A DNA stretch of 27,153 bases from an uncultured Oscillospiraceae bacterium (GCA_900540305.1 UQFL01000023.1:1-27153), one strand, 5' to 3'. Shown: positions 15,790-23,754, counted from the first letter of the stretch. Program-made: numbers and translations. The notes: generated by a model not told the origin, from the sequence alone.

Positions 15790-15807
15790 GATGATGTACT
15801 AAGAACA

Positions 15808-15840
15808 AAGGCGTTCCGAACTAATTCGGAATGCCTTTTT
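15808..15840 (+). promoter_or_regulatory. Promoter-proximal terminator (attenuator) in the glnA leader
   Basis: AAGGCGTTCCGAA at 15808-15820 pairs over 13 bp (one G-T pair) with TTCGGAATGCCTT at 15825-15837 around the loop CTAA, followed by a T run to 15840. It lies between the glnA promoter and its ribosome binding site, so most transcripts should stop here unless something lets polymerase read through. Nitrogen-responsive antitermination by ANTAR proteins is known for clostridial glutamine synthetase genes. I do not see the usual two-hairpin ANTAR target, so the controlling factor is unknown. Confidence 0.78.
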
Positions 15841-15876
15841 CTTTTATCAAACAAAATCAGAGAGGAGCTCATAATT

Positions 15877-17217
15877 ATGAGTAAGCTTACTAAGGAAGAC
15901 ATTCTCAGGGATGCCGTAGAAAAAAATGTAGAATTTGTAAGACTTCAGTTTACTGATGTTTTCGGTCTTATGAAAAATGTTGCCATTACTGTTTCTCAGC
16001 TTGAAAAGGCGCTTGACAATGAATGTATGTTTGACGGTTCTTCAATCGACGGTTTTGTTCGAATTGATGAGTCAGATATGTATCTTCACCCCGACCTTGA
16101 TTCATGGTCAATCTTCCCGTGGAGAACATTCGGTGGAAAAACAACAGGCCGTCTTATCTGCTCCGTATATATGGCAGACAATAAAACTCCTTTTATGGGA
16201 GACCCCAAAAATGTGCTTAAAAAAGTTCTTGATGAAGCAAACGAAATGGGCTACGGCTTTAATGTAGGCCCCGAACTTGAGTTCTTCCTTTTCAAGAAGG
16301 ATGAAAACGGAAATCCGACAACTGAGATGACAGACCTTGGCGGATATTTCGACCTCAACCCCAATGACGCAGGTGAAAACTGCCGCCGTGATATATGCCT
16401 TGCTCTTGAAGAGATGGGCTATGAAATCGAGGCTTCTCACCACGAGGTTGCTGAGTCACAGCACGAAATCGACTTCAGATTTGACGATGTTATGATGACT
16501 GCTGACAGAGTTATGACATTCAAGCATGTTGTTAAAACATACGCTACTAAGCACGGTCTTCACGCAACATTTATGGCTAAACCCATTTTCGGTATCAACG
16601 GTTCAGGTATGCACACAAATATGAGCCTTTTCAATCTTAAAGACGGCTCAAACGCATTTGACGACCCGTCCGATGAACTCGGTCTTTCAAAAATCGCTTA
16701 CTCATTTATCGCAGGTGTTATGGCTCATGTAAAGGGTATCGCAGCTTTCTCAAACCCAACTGTTAACTCTTACAAGAGACTTGTTCCCGGCTATGAAGCT
16801 CCCTGCTATATTGCTTGGTCTGCTTCAAACCGTTCAAGCCTTGTTCGTATCCCTGCATCAAGAGGTAAGGGCACTCGTGTTGAGCTTCGCTGCCCCGACC
16901 CGACTTGTAACCCCTATCTTGAAATGGCTCTTTGCCTTGCAGCAGGTCTTGACGGTATCAAGAAGAATATGACACCTCCCGACCCGGTAGATTACAATGT
17001 ATTCGACCTTAATGCTCAGCAGCTTAAAGAGGCAAAGATTGACTGTCTCCCCGGCAGCCTTATTGAAGCTGTTTATGAGGCTGAGGCTGACCCGTTCGTA
17101 AAAGAAACTCTCGGCGACCATGTATTTAATGCATATATCGAGGGCAAGAAACATGAGTGGGATGAGTACCGCACTCAGATTTCAGAATGGGAAGTTAACA
17201 GATACCTCAAGAAATAA
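15877..17217 (+). CDS. glnA: Glutamine synthetase, type I
   Basis: This enzyme makes glutamine from glutamate, ammonium and ATP in the cytoplasm. From the ATG at 15877 it has 446 residues, the length of the GSI-alpha class. AGAGGAG at 15861-15867 supports this start. A longer open frame from 15757 runs through the promoter and leader hairpin and is not translated. Visible motifs are MFDGSSIDGFVRIDESDMY, EVAESQHEIDFRF, KPIFGINGSGMHTNMSL (with the active-site loop residues), NPTVNSYKRLVPGYEAP, and RIPASRGKGTRVELRCPDP. The adenylylation insert of GSI-beta enzymes is absent, so control is likely by feedback and by the leader hairpin. It heads a nitrogen block: amt-PII and glutamate synthase follow. 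Confidence 0.97.
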   Translation: MSKLTKEDILRDAVEKNVEFVRLQFTDVFGLMKNVAITVSQLEKALDNECMFDGSSIDGFVRIDESDMYLHPDLDSWSIFPWRTFGGKTTGRLICSVYMADNKTPFMGDPKNVLKKVLDEANEMGYGFNVGPELEFFLFKKDENGNPTTEMTDLGGYFDLNPNDAGENCRRDICLALEEMGYEIEASHHEVAESQHEIDFRFDDVMMTADRVMTFKHVVKTYATKHGLHATFMAKPIFGINGSGMHTNMSLFNLKDGSNAFDDPSDELGLSKIAYSFIAGVMAHVKGIAAFSNPTVNSYKRLVPGYEAPCYIAWSASNRSSLVRIPASRGKGTRVELRCPDPTCNPYLEMALCLAAGLDGIKKNMTPPDPVDYNVFDLNAQQLKEAKIDCLPGSLIEAVYEAEADPFVKETLGDHVFNAYIEGKKHEWDEYRTQISEWEVNRYLKK

Positions 17218-17294
17218 TTTTACCCTCTCTTTGGCAGGAATGCCGTTTTAGGCGGGCGTAAGTTAATATATATGTCCGCCGTTAGAATGCACAA

Positions 17295-17333
17295 CGGAGT
17301 GCGTTGCAGTAATGCAATGCGCTCCGTTTTTTT
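17295..17333 (+). terminator. Terminator between glnA and amt
   Basis: CGGAGTGCGTTGCA at 17295-17308 pairs over 14 bp (two G-T pairs) with TGCAATGCGCTCCG at 17313-17326 around the loop GTAA, followed by seven T at 17327-17333. It ends glnA transcripts and also stands in the leader of amt, like the hairpin before glnA. A smaller inverted pair, GGCGG near 17250 and CCGCC near 17276, lies upstream. Confidence 0.9.
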
Positions 17334-17360
17334 ATATAAAATTTCATAGGAGGAGTATTT

Positions 17361-17646
17361 ATGACAAACATACTTGAAGTGGTACAGGGCGAAGTTTACG
17401 GCGTCTGGTACCTTGTGGGTGCGGCTCTTGTTTTCTTCATGCAGTTGCTGTTCACTGCTGCAACGGTCTGTGGGGCACGGTGGCAGTAGGTTTGTTCTCA
17501 ACTGACGGCGGACTTTTCTACGGCGGCGGTTTCAGACTTCTCGGTGTTCAGCTTCTCGGTATCCTCGCAGTAGGCGCTTGGACAGCAGTTACTATGACTA
17601 TTGTATTCTTCATCATTAAGAAAAACAATCGGTCTCAGAGTGTCTG
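17361..17646 (+). pseudogene. amt: Ammonium transporter, broken amt part of an Amt-PII fusion
   Basis: The start at 17361 (binding site AGGAGG) opens a normal Amt N-terminus, MTNILEVVQGEVYGVWYLVG up to FFMQ at 17444. The sequence then jumps, one frame off, to the end of Amt: AVHCCNGLWGTVAVG, GLFYGGGFRLLGVQLLG and AAVTMTIVFFIIKK-like segments up to about 17620. About 280 central residues, holding most membrane helices and the pore histidines, are absent. In the first frame translation stops at TAG 17487-17489. At 17621-17625 a run of five A shifts the frame again; four A would join KK directly to TIGLRVSEEEE of the PII-bearing part. A GCAG tract at the jump would fit a microhomology deletion. 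The gene cannot make a working transporter as read. A true deletion and an assembly or amplification chimera are both possible. Confidence 0.88.
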
Positions 17647-18206
17647 AAGAGGAAGAAATTAAAGGCCTTGACGCAACTGAGCACAATCTTCCCTCAGCGT
17701 ATGCAGACTTTATGCCTGCACTTGCAATGGCAGAAGCAGGTGCTTCTCAGATGCCTGCAACTGTTCAGCCTAAAGTTTCTGTTGAAAAGGCTGTTCCCGT
17801 TGAGTCTTACACAGCAAATACCGATGAAAGCGGCAAACTTACAAATGTTGTTATGATATTTAATCCGTCAAAGCTTGAGGCAGTTAAAGAGAGTATGAAT
17901 TCAATCGGCGTAACGGGTATGACGGTTACAAATGTTATGGGCTGCGGCGTGCAGAAAGGTCATAAAAAGATGTATCGCGGCGTTGAGGTTGAAGAACTCA
18001 GTCTTAATCCTAAGATGAAGCTTGAAATGGCTGTTTCAAAAGTTCCTGTTTCATCAGTAATTGATGCGGCAAGAAAAGCGCTTTATACAGGAAATATCGG
18101 TGACGGAAAAATATTCCTTTACGATATTGAGGATGTTGTTAAAGTCAGAACAGGCGAGACAGGTGTTGACGCTCTGCAGGGCGAGGCTGATTTGGAAAAT
18201 GACTGA
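17601..18206 (+). CDS. PII signal-protein domain, C-terminal part of the broken Amt-PII fusion
   Basis: The open frame holds the end of Amt (TIGLRVSEEEEIKGLDATEHN), a Pro/Ala/Val-rich linker and, from about 17844 to 18170, a PII (GlnB/GlnK) domain. PII domains sense 2-oxoglutarate, ATP and ADP, and GlnK-type ones plug Amt channels. The domain shows MIFNPSKLEAVKESMNSIGV, the T-loop segment GCGVQKGHKKMYRGVEVEEL, and SSVIDAARKALYTGNIGDGK with IEDVVKVRTGETG at the end. The position of the uridylylated Tyr51 of enteric GlnB (RGAEY) is Val here (RGVEV). The frame opens at a TTG with no ribosome binding site, so this is almost surely the tail of the damaged fusion rather than a separate gene. Amt-PII fusions are known in Clostridia. 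Confidence 0.8.
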   Translation: MYSSSLRKTIGLRVSEEEEIKGLDATEHNLPSAYADFMPALAMAEAGASQMPATVQPKVSVEKAVPVESYTANTDESGKLTNVVMIFNPSKLEAVKESMNSIGVTGMTVTNVMGCGVQKGHKKMYRGVEVEELSLNPKMKLEMAVSKVPVSSVIDAARKALYTGNIGDGKIFLYDIEDVVKVRTGETGVDALQGEADLEND

Positions 18207-18252
18207 TTTGAAAGTTTAACAACTGTTTTGGGAATTTAATATATGCTTAAAG

Positions 18253-18279
18253 ACGGTCGGTGTATTTTACGCCGACCGT
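18253..18279 (+). terminator. Terminator-like hairpin after the PII domain
   Basis: ACGGTCGGTGTA at 18253-18264 pairs over 12 bp (one G-T pair) with TACGCCGACCGT at 18268-18279 around a TTT loop. The following bases TAACGGATTTT hold only a short, delayed T run. Confidence 0.65.
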
Positions 18280-18587
18280 TAACGGATTTTGTATAAAAAA
18301 ATATTCTCATAACGGCAAGTATAATTAAGTAGTATGTATAATTATAACTTATTGGTTGAAATATGTTGTAATTATGCATTGGCAAAGGCGTTTTTACAAT
18401 AAATATCAGCTTTGAAAAAAATCTGAAAGTTTATGAATAATATACAAAAACTGTATACTAATCACAAAAACAGCAATTGTTTCTTGTTTAAAACTCACAA
18501 GGAAATTATTGTTTTGTGAGATTTTCTATATATCGGGGCTTTGGTGTGAATATTTTTTTATAATGTGATGAAATTGTAAGATTTTTA

Positions 18588-18616
18588 TTGCCTTATAAAA
18601 AACAAAAATATATAAT
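18588..18616 (+). promoter_or_regulatory. Promoter of the split glutamate synthase operon
   Basis: TTGCCT at 18588-18593 and a perfect TATAAT at 18611-18616 have 17-base spacing. AAGGAGGA at 18643-18650 precedes the ATG at 18657. Confidence 0.75.
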
Positions 18617-18656
18617 GAGTTTATACAAGGAGTAGTTTATTCAAGGAGGAATAATT

Positions 18657-19763
18657 ATGCTTAAAGAGGGGCAAATCAGAATTCCGTCAGGCTGCGCAAT
18701 CGCCGCCATTATAGACCGTAAGGGCGGTCGCATAAACGGTTCTGAAATTATCAAATCAATAGCTCTTATGCACGACCGTTCAAACGGTCTCGGGGGAGGC
18801 TTTGCGGCTTACGGCATTTACCCCGAACACGCAGACGACTACGCTTTTCATGTTTTCTATGAAAGCGCACAGGCGAAAAGCGAGTGTGAGGATTATCTTT
18901 TCAAACATTTCAATGTTGATGTTTCTGAAAAAATCCCCACCAAAAAGATTGAGGCTATCGCAAACGGCCCCGATATATGGCGTTATTTCGCAAAACCCAA
19001 CAAGGTAAGAATGAAAGAGGCGCGTATGAACGAGGAGGAATACACCGTTCAGTGCGTTATGAAAGTCAATCAAAATATTGAGGGTGCTTTCATTTTCTCA
19101 AGTGGAAAGAATATGGGTTGTTTCAAGGCTGTCGGCTATCCTGAGGATGTAGGCGAGTTCTATATGCTTGATCAGTACGACGCTTATTTGTGGACTGCTC
19201 ACGGTAGATTCCCCACAAACACACCAGGCTGGTGGGGCGGCTCTCACCCGTTCAACATTCTTGACTGGTCAATAGTTCACAACGGCGAAATATCCTCCTA
19301 TGACGCCAACAGAAGATATATCGAGCAGTTCGGCTATGTCTGCACTATGCAGACGGATACAGAGGTTATTACATATCTGTTTGACCACCTTATCCGCCAT
19401 CATTCTCTTCCCATTGAGGTTGCAGCCGATGTGCTCACAGCTCCCGAATGGGACGAAATAGACAGAATGGACCCCGAGCGCAAAGAGTATTTCACAACTC
19501 TTCGCTCCATTTACAGCTCAGCGCTTGTAAACGGCCCGTTCTCCGTAATTCTCGGCTCAAACAAGGGTCTGCTCGCAATTAATGACAGACTTAAACTTCG
19601 TTCGCTCACTGCCGCAATCAAGGGCAACAGAGCTTATTTCGCTTCCGAGGAATCGGCAATAAGAATCGTTTGCCCCGACCCTGAAAAGGTTTGGTCGGTA
19701 AGCGGTGCGGAACCTGTTTTCATTCCGCTTGAACTTGATGAAGAGGAGGGTGCTTTAAAATGA
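18657..19763 (+). CDS. Glutamate synthase, glutamine amidotransferase subunit (archaeal-type split form)
   Basis: This class II (Ntn-type) glutaminase releases ammonia from glutamine for the synthase subunit. Cys13 in SGCAIAAIID corresponds to the catalytic N-terminal Cys of the family; the first 12 residues would have to be removed to expose it. Further family marks are RSNGLGGGFAAYGIYP, HGRFPTNTPGWWGGSHPF with VHNGEISSYDANRRYIEQFG downstream, and QTDTEVITYLFDHL. The 368 residues equal only the glutaminase part of the approx. 1,500-residue bacterial GltB, so the enzyme is divided over several genes as in archaea and many anaerobes. The stop codon overlaps the next start by 4 bases (ATGA), so the two are translationally coupled. 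Confidence 0.92.
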   Translation: MLKEGQIRIPSGCAIAAIIDRKGGRINGSEIIKSIALMHDRSNGLGGGFAAYGIYPEHADDYAFHVFYESAQAKSECEDYLFKHFNVDVSEKIPTKKIEAIANGPDIWRYFAKPNKVRMKEARMNEEEYTVQCVMKVNQNIEGAFIFSSGKNMGCFKAVGYPEDVGEFYMLDQYDAYLWTAHGRFPTNTPGWWGGSHPFNILDWSIVHNGEISSYDANRRYIEQFGYVCTMQTDTEVITYLFDHLIRHHSLPIEVAADVLTAPEWDEIDRMDPERKEYFTTLRSIYSSALVNGPFSVILGSNKGLLAINDRLKLRSLTAAIKGNRAYFASEESAIRIVCPDPEKVWSVSGAEPVFIPLELDEEEGALK

Positions 19764-21265
19764 TAAATTATATTCCTCGCAGATTTACCGTTGTTAGGGA
19801 TAAAGACCTTTGTATCAACTGCGGCTGCTGTGTGCGCCAGTGCGCAAACGAGTGCCATTTCTTCTCTCCCAAAGACGGCAAAACGGTTGTATCTAAATCT
19901 GATAATTGCGTTGCGTGCCACAGATGTGTAGACTTGTGCCCCACGGGTGCGCTCAGAATAGAAAAGTATGTTTGCGATTACAGAGATAACGCAAACTGGA
20001 CACCGCAGTATCAGCAGGAAGTTTGCAGACAGGCAAACACAGGCTCAACATTGCTTTCCGCAATGGGTAACCCCAAGCCTTTCCCGATTTATTGGGATAA
20101 AATCCTGCTCAACGCTTCTCAGGTTACTAACCCGTCCATAGATCCGCTTCGTGAGCCTATGGAAATACGCACGATTCTCGGCAGAAAGCCCGATAAAATC
20201 GAGGTGCTTAAAAAGGGCAAATCAATAACGAAAATGCCTCCTCAGGTTATGCTTGAAACACCTATTATGTTTTCAGCAATGTCCTTTGGTTCAATCAGCC
20301 TTAACGCTCAAAAGTCGCTTGCAATGGCGGCAAAAGAGCTCGGAACATTGTTCAACACAGGTGAGGGCGGTCTTCACAGCGATTTGCAGGATTACGGCAA
20401 ATATGCCGTTGTTCAGGTTGCGTCAGGCAGATTCGGCGTTCATAAGGGTTATCTTGAAAATTCCAAATTCATTGAAATTAAAATCGGTCAGGGTGCAAAG
20501 CCGGGTATCGGCGGACATTTGCCGGGCGAAAAGGTTAATGTTGAGGTTTCAAACGCAAGAATGATTCCCGTTGGCTCGGACGCTATTTCTCCCGCTCCGC
20601 ACCACGACATTTATTCAATAGAGGATTTGCGCCAGCTTATCTGGTCTCTCAAGCAGGCAACAAACGGCGAAAAACCCGTTTCTGTTAAAATTGCCGCTGT
20701 TCACAATGTTGCGGCTATCGTTTCAGGTGCGGCAAGAGCAGGCGCAGATATAGTTGTTATAGACGGTTTCAGAGGCGGCACAGGCGCTGCGCCCACTAGA
20801 ATTAGAGATAATGTGGGTATTCCGATTGAACTTGCGCTTGCGGCGGCTGACCAAAGACTTCGTGACGAGGGTATACGCTCAAATGTTTCTCTTGTTGCGG
20901 CAGGTTCTTTCCGTTGTTCTTCCGATATTGTAAAGGCAATCGCTCTCGGCGCAGACGCTTGTTATATAGCTTCGGCGGCGCTCATTGCAATGGGCTGCCA
21001 TATGTGCCAAACCTGTAACACAGGCAAGTGCAACTGGGGTATCGCAACTCAGCGTCCCGACCTCACGCGCCGTCTCAATCCCGAAATCGCCCATCAGCGT
21101 GTTATCAATCTTGTTAATGCGTGGAACCACGAAATTAAAGAAATTATGGGCGGCATGGGTATTAACTCGATAGATTCGCTCAGAGGAAACAGACTTATGC
21201 TCCGCGGTATAGGTCTTACCGAAAAAGAGCTTGAAATTTTGGGCATTAAGCACGCAGGTGAATAA
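19760..21265 (+). CDS. gltB: Glutamate synthase, FMN-binding synthase subunit with N-terminal ferredoxin domain
   Basis: The subunit converts 2-oxoglutarate and ammonia to glutamate on FMN. An N-terminal ferredoxin domain binds two [4Fe-4S] clusters through Cys18/21/24/28 and Cys50/53/56/60. The synthase domain spans about residues 100-501. FAMSFGSISLNAQKS-like start segments are present (MFSAMSFGSISLNAQKSLAM), with GEGGLHSDLQDYGKYAVVQV, GQGAKPGIGGHLPG, the FMN-phosphate loop DGFRGGTGAAPTRIRDNVG, and the [3Fe-4S] ligands Cys413, Cys419 and Cys424 in CHMCQTCNTGKC, exactly the C-x5-C-x4-C spacing of GltB. The GXGXG domain normally fused here is encoded three genes later. Confidence 0.95.
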   Translation: MINYIPRRFTVVRDKDLCINCGCCVRQCANECHFFSPKDGKTVVSKSDNCVACHRCVDLCPTGALRIEKYVCDYRDNANWTPQYQQEVCRQANTGSTLLSAMGNPKPFPIYWDKILLNASQVTNPSIDPLREPMEIRTILGRKPDKIEVLKKGKSITKMPPQVMLETPIMFSAMSFGSISLNAQKSLAMAAKELGTLFNTGEGGLHSDLQDYGKYAVVQVASGRFGVHKGYLENSKFIEIKIGQGAKPGIGGHLPGEKVNVEVSNARMIPVGSDAISPAPHHDIYSIEDLRQLIWSLKQATNGEKPVSVKIAAVHNVAAIVSGAARAGADIVVIDGFRGGTGAAPTRIRDNVGIPIELALAAADQRLRDEGIRSNVSLVAAGSFRCSSDIVKAIALGADACYIASAALIAMGCHMCQTCNTGKCNWGIATQRPDLTRRLNPEIAHQRVINLVNAWNHEIKEIMGGMGINSIDSLRGNRLMLRGIGLTEKELEILGIKHAGE

Positions 21266-21279
21266 GGGAGGCAGATATT

Positions 21280-21717
21280 ATGAAAAAAGTTTTTGCGCGT
21301 GAAAATCTTTGCGTAAACTGCCGCCTTTGCGAGGTTTACTGCAAAACTGCTCACAGTAAGTCAAAGGATATTGTAACGGCTTATAAATCGGAAAGTCCCG
21401 AGCCTGTTGCAAGAATTTCTGTTTACGGCTCAAGGGAGGCTTCCGTTGCCGTAAACTGCCGTCATTGTGATGACCCTGCCTGCGTAAAGGCTTGTATCAC
21501 AGGCGCAATGCACAAGGACCCCAAAACGGGTATTGTGAGCGTTGATGAAAATAAATGTATAGGTTGTATGACTTGTCTTGCTGTATGCCCCGTTGGCTGT
21601 ATCAAGACGGGAAACATTGCTTATAAATGTGATTTGTGCGGCGGCGAAGAGCCTGCCTGCGTTAAAAACTGCCCGAACAAGGCTCTTGTTTGGCTTGAGG
21701 TTGGAGGTGCCAAGTAA
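21280..21717 (+). CDS. Four-cluster [4Fe-4S] ferredoxin-type electron carrier
   Basis: The 145-residue protein carries four cysteine groups of the HycB/DmsB type. The first is Cys11/14/17/21 in CVNCRLCEVYC. It is followed by CRHCDDPACVKAC, CIGCMTCLAVC and CDLCGGEEPACVKNC. It should pass electrons between the FAD oxidoreductase encoded next and the ferredoxin domain of the synthase subunit. GGGAGG lies before its start, and the stop overlaps the next start (TAATG). No signal peptide is present, so it is cytoplasmic. The assignment to the synthase complex rests on the operon. Confidence 0.9.
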   Translation: MKKVFARENLCVNCRLCEVYCKTAHSKSKDIVTAYKSESPEPVARISVYGSREASVAVNCRHCDDPACVKACITGAMHKDPKTGIVSVDENKCIGCMTCLAVCPVGCIKTGNIAYKCDLCGGEEPACVKNCPNKALVWLEVGGAK

Positions 21718-22979
21718 TGAAGTATGTTGTTATAGGCGCTTCAGCGGCAGGTCTTGCGGCGGCTGAGAGCATTAGAAAAACAGATGCAAACGGCGAGATT
21801 ACGGTGCTCACCTCGGAAGCATATCTTCCTTACAGCAGACCGTCAATCAGCTACTATCTCAAAGGCACTGTTGAAGAGAAGGGTATGTATCTCAGAAAGC
21901 AGTCTTATTATAAAGAAAAGAATATAAATATTATTACTGATTCTGCCGTAACCAAAATAGACCGTGAAAAGAAAACGGTAAAAGCAGGCAGAAAAGAGTA
22001 TGCTTACGATAAGCTTTGCATTGCCACAGGTTCAAAACCTTTTGTGCCGCCTATGAAAAATGTTGAGGGTCATAAAAATGTTTTCACATTCCTTGATTTG
22101 GCGTCAACAAAGGCTGTTAAAAAAGCCGCAAAGGCAGACAGCAAGGTGGTTGTAATCGGCGCAGGTCTTATCGGAATGAAAGCGGCGGAGGGTCTCTCCA
22201 AAATCTGCAAAAAGGTAGATGTTGTTGAGCTTGCTCCAAGAGTTTTGCCGTCAATTCTTGATGAGAAAAGCGCAAAATCCGTTAAGGCTTATCTTGAAGA
22301 GCACAAAATAGAATTTCATCTTGAAAACACTGTTACAGAGGCTAAGGTTAAAAATGATACTGTTAAATCTGTAATCCTTAAAAGCGGCGAAGAACTTGAG
22401 TGCGATATGCTCATTCTTGCAGTCGGCGTAAGACCTGAGGTTTCTCTTGCCGAAAAGGCTGGGCTTGAGGTTAACAGAGGAATAATCACAAACCCCGAAA
22501 CAATGCAGACGAGCGACCCTGATATTTATGCGGCTGGCGACTGCACTGTATCTGTTGATATGCTTGACGGGGCAAATAAAATAATCGCTCTTTGGCCAAA
22601 TGCTGTTAAGCAGGGCGAGGCGGCTGGCTCACAGATGGCTGGCGGCAGTCTTACTTATCCCTCGGCTTACAGCGTAAACGCAATAGACTTTTACGGCCTT
22701 AGAATATGCACCTGCGGACTTATTAATGCAAAGGGCGAGCAGTATAAGGACAGAATTGAAACAAACGGCGATTCATACAAGCGCCTTGTATTTGAGGGCA
22801 ACAGACTTGTGGGCTTTGTTCTTATAAATTCAAGCGAGAATGCGGGAATTTACACAAGTCTTATTGCAAACAAGATTGATATTTCAACGCTTGAGGGCGA
22901 TATTATGGCGTCACCGTCGCTCTTTATGTTCTCAAAGGAAACAAGAACTACTAAATTAACGGGAGGTATGGCGCTGTGA
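21717..22979 (+). CDS. FAD-dependent NAD(P)H oxidoreductase of the glutamate synthase operon
   Basis: This is a class I pyridine nucleotide-disulfide-type oxidoreductase of 420 residues, related to rubredoxin and nitrite reductase flavoproteins. The FAD dinucleotide fold opens with YVVIGASAAGLAAAESI, the NAD(P) fold has VVVIGAGLIGMKAAEGL at about 142-158, and the second FAD motif is SDPDIYAAGDCT near 264-275. The C-terminal part (from about 320) fits the small dimer domain. There is no CxxxxC redox disulfide after the FAD motif, so it is not a disulfide reductase. In place of GltD it probably feeds electrons from NAD(P)H to the synthase through the ferredoxin encoded just upstream. Confidence 0.88.
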   Translation: MKYVVIGASAAGLAAAESIRKTDANGEITVLTSEAYLPYSRPSISYYLKGTVEEKGMYLRKQSYYKEKNINIITDSAVTKIDREKKTVKAGRKEYAYDKLCIATGSKPFVPPMKNVEGHKNVFTFLDLASTKAVKKAAKADSKVVVIGAGLIGMKAAEGLSKICKKVDVVELAPRVLPSILDEKSAKSVKAYLEEHKIEFHLENTVTEAKVKNDTVKSVILKSGEELECDMLILAVGVRPEVSLAEKAGLEVNRGIITNPETMQTSDPDIYAAGDCTVSVDMLDGANKIIALWPNAVKQGEAAGSQMAGGSLTYPSAYSVNAIDFYGLRICTCGLINAKGEQYKDRIETNGDSYKRLVFEGNRLVGFVLINSSENAGIYTSLIANKIDISTLEGDIMASPSLFMFSKETRTTKLTGGMAL

Positions 22980-23710
22980 GCATTGAAGCAGGACTTGAAA
23001 GATATGAAAAAGTAAACGATATGATAAAAGCCGAGCTTCTTAAAAAGAACAAGGTTACAGTTAAAGATGTTAACGGTCAGCGCTATATCGGCTGTGCGCT
23101 TGATGCGGGTAAAACAATAGAGGTTTACGGCACTCCCGGAAATGATATGGCGTGCTACCTCGACGGCGGTAAGGTTATCGTTCACGGAAACTGCCAGGAC
23201 GCTGTCGGAAACACTATGAACGGCGGTGAAATTATTGTTCACGGCCACAGCGGCGACGCTATGGGCTACGGAATGAGAGACGGCAGTATCTATATTAAAA
23301 ACAGCGTTGCGTGCCGCGGCGGTATTCATATGAAAGAGTTTGAAGCTATGAAACCCGTTCTTGTTATCGGCAAAAACGCAGGCTCTTTCCTCGGCGAGTA
23401 TATGGCAGGGGGCACCATTGTGCTTCTTGGTCTTAATCTCAAAAAGGGAGATAAGCTTTTCGGCACACACTGTGCTTCAGGTATGCACGGCGGTAAAATT
23501 TTCGTGAGGGGCAGTTTCCCGAAAGAAAATCTTTCATCTAATATAAAGGTTGCCGCTTTGACTAAAGAGGATGAAAAAGAACTCCTCGGATATGTTAAAA
23601 AGTACTGCAAGTATTTTGGTGCGGATTTGGATGAGATTATGTCAAAGCCGTTTAAAAAACTTGTTCCTGCAACTTCAAGGCCGTATGCAAATCTCTACAC
23701 TTCAAACTGA
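22976..23710 (+). CDS. Glutamate synthase, GXGXG (beta-helix) subunit
   Basis: The protein is the stand-alone form of the C-terminal GXGXG domain of GltB, a right-handed beta-helix that holds the glutaminase and synthase parts together. The repeats are clear: YGTPGNDMACYLDGGKVIVH, GNTMNGGEIIVHGHSGDAMG, YGMRDGSIYIK, FLGEYMAGGTIVLLGL and SGMHGGKIFVRG. It starts with GTG overlapping the previous stop (GTGA), with GGGAGG at 22961-22966, so translation is coupled. The 244 residues include a C-terminal helical tail of about 60 residues. It completes the five-gene synthase. Confidence 0.92.
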   Translation: MSIEAGLERYEKVNDMIKAELLKKNKVTVKDVNGQRYIGCALDAGKTIEVYGTPGNDMACYLDGGKVIVHGNCQDAVGNTMNGGEIIVHGHSGDAMGYGMRDGSIYIKNSVACRGGIHMKEFEAMKPVLVIGKNAGSFLGEYMAGGTIVLLGLNLKKGDKLFGTHCASGMHGGKIFVRGSFPKENLSSNIKVAALTKEDEKELLGYVKKYCKYFGADLDEIMSKPFKKLVPATSRPYANLYTSN

Positions 23711-23754
23711 TTATTCGTAATTAAATAATATTTTATTTTACGGAGGATTAGTTT

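Larger units (their letters stand above)
18207..18656. other. 450-base intergenic region before the glutamate synthase operon
   Basis: No gene is seen. The region holds a hairpin at 18253-18279, an AT-rich middle with an isolated 7-bp stem CTCACAA/TTGTGAG around 18497-18520, and the promoter of the glutamate synthase operon at 18588-18616. It is longer than any other gap in the window except damaged areas, and it may hold further control sites that I cannot name. Confidence 0.6.

Noticed and set aside
15757..15876. 40-residue N-terminal extension of glnA
   Set aside because: It covers the promoter and the leader terminator hairpin. The ATG at 15877 has AGAGGAG upstream and gives the normal GSI length and N-terminus.
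22850..23470. Minus-strand open frame of 206 codons opposite the GXGXG gene
   Set aside because: The periodic composition mirrors the GXGXG repeats of the real gene on the plus strand.
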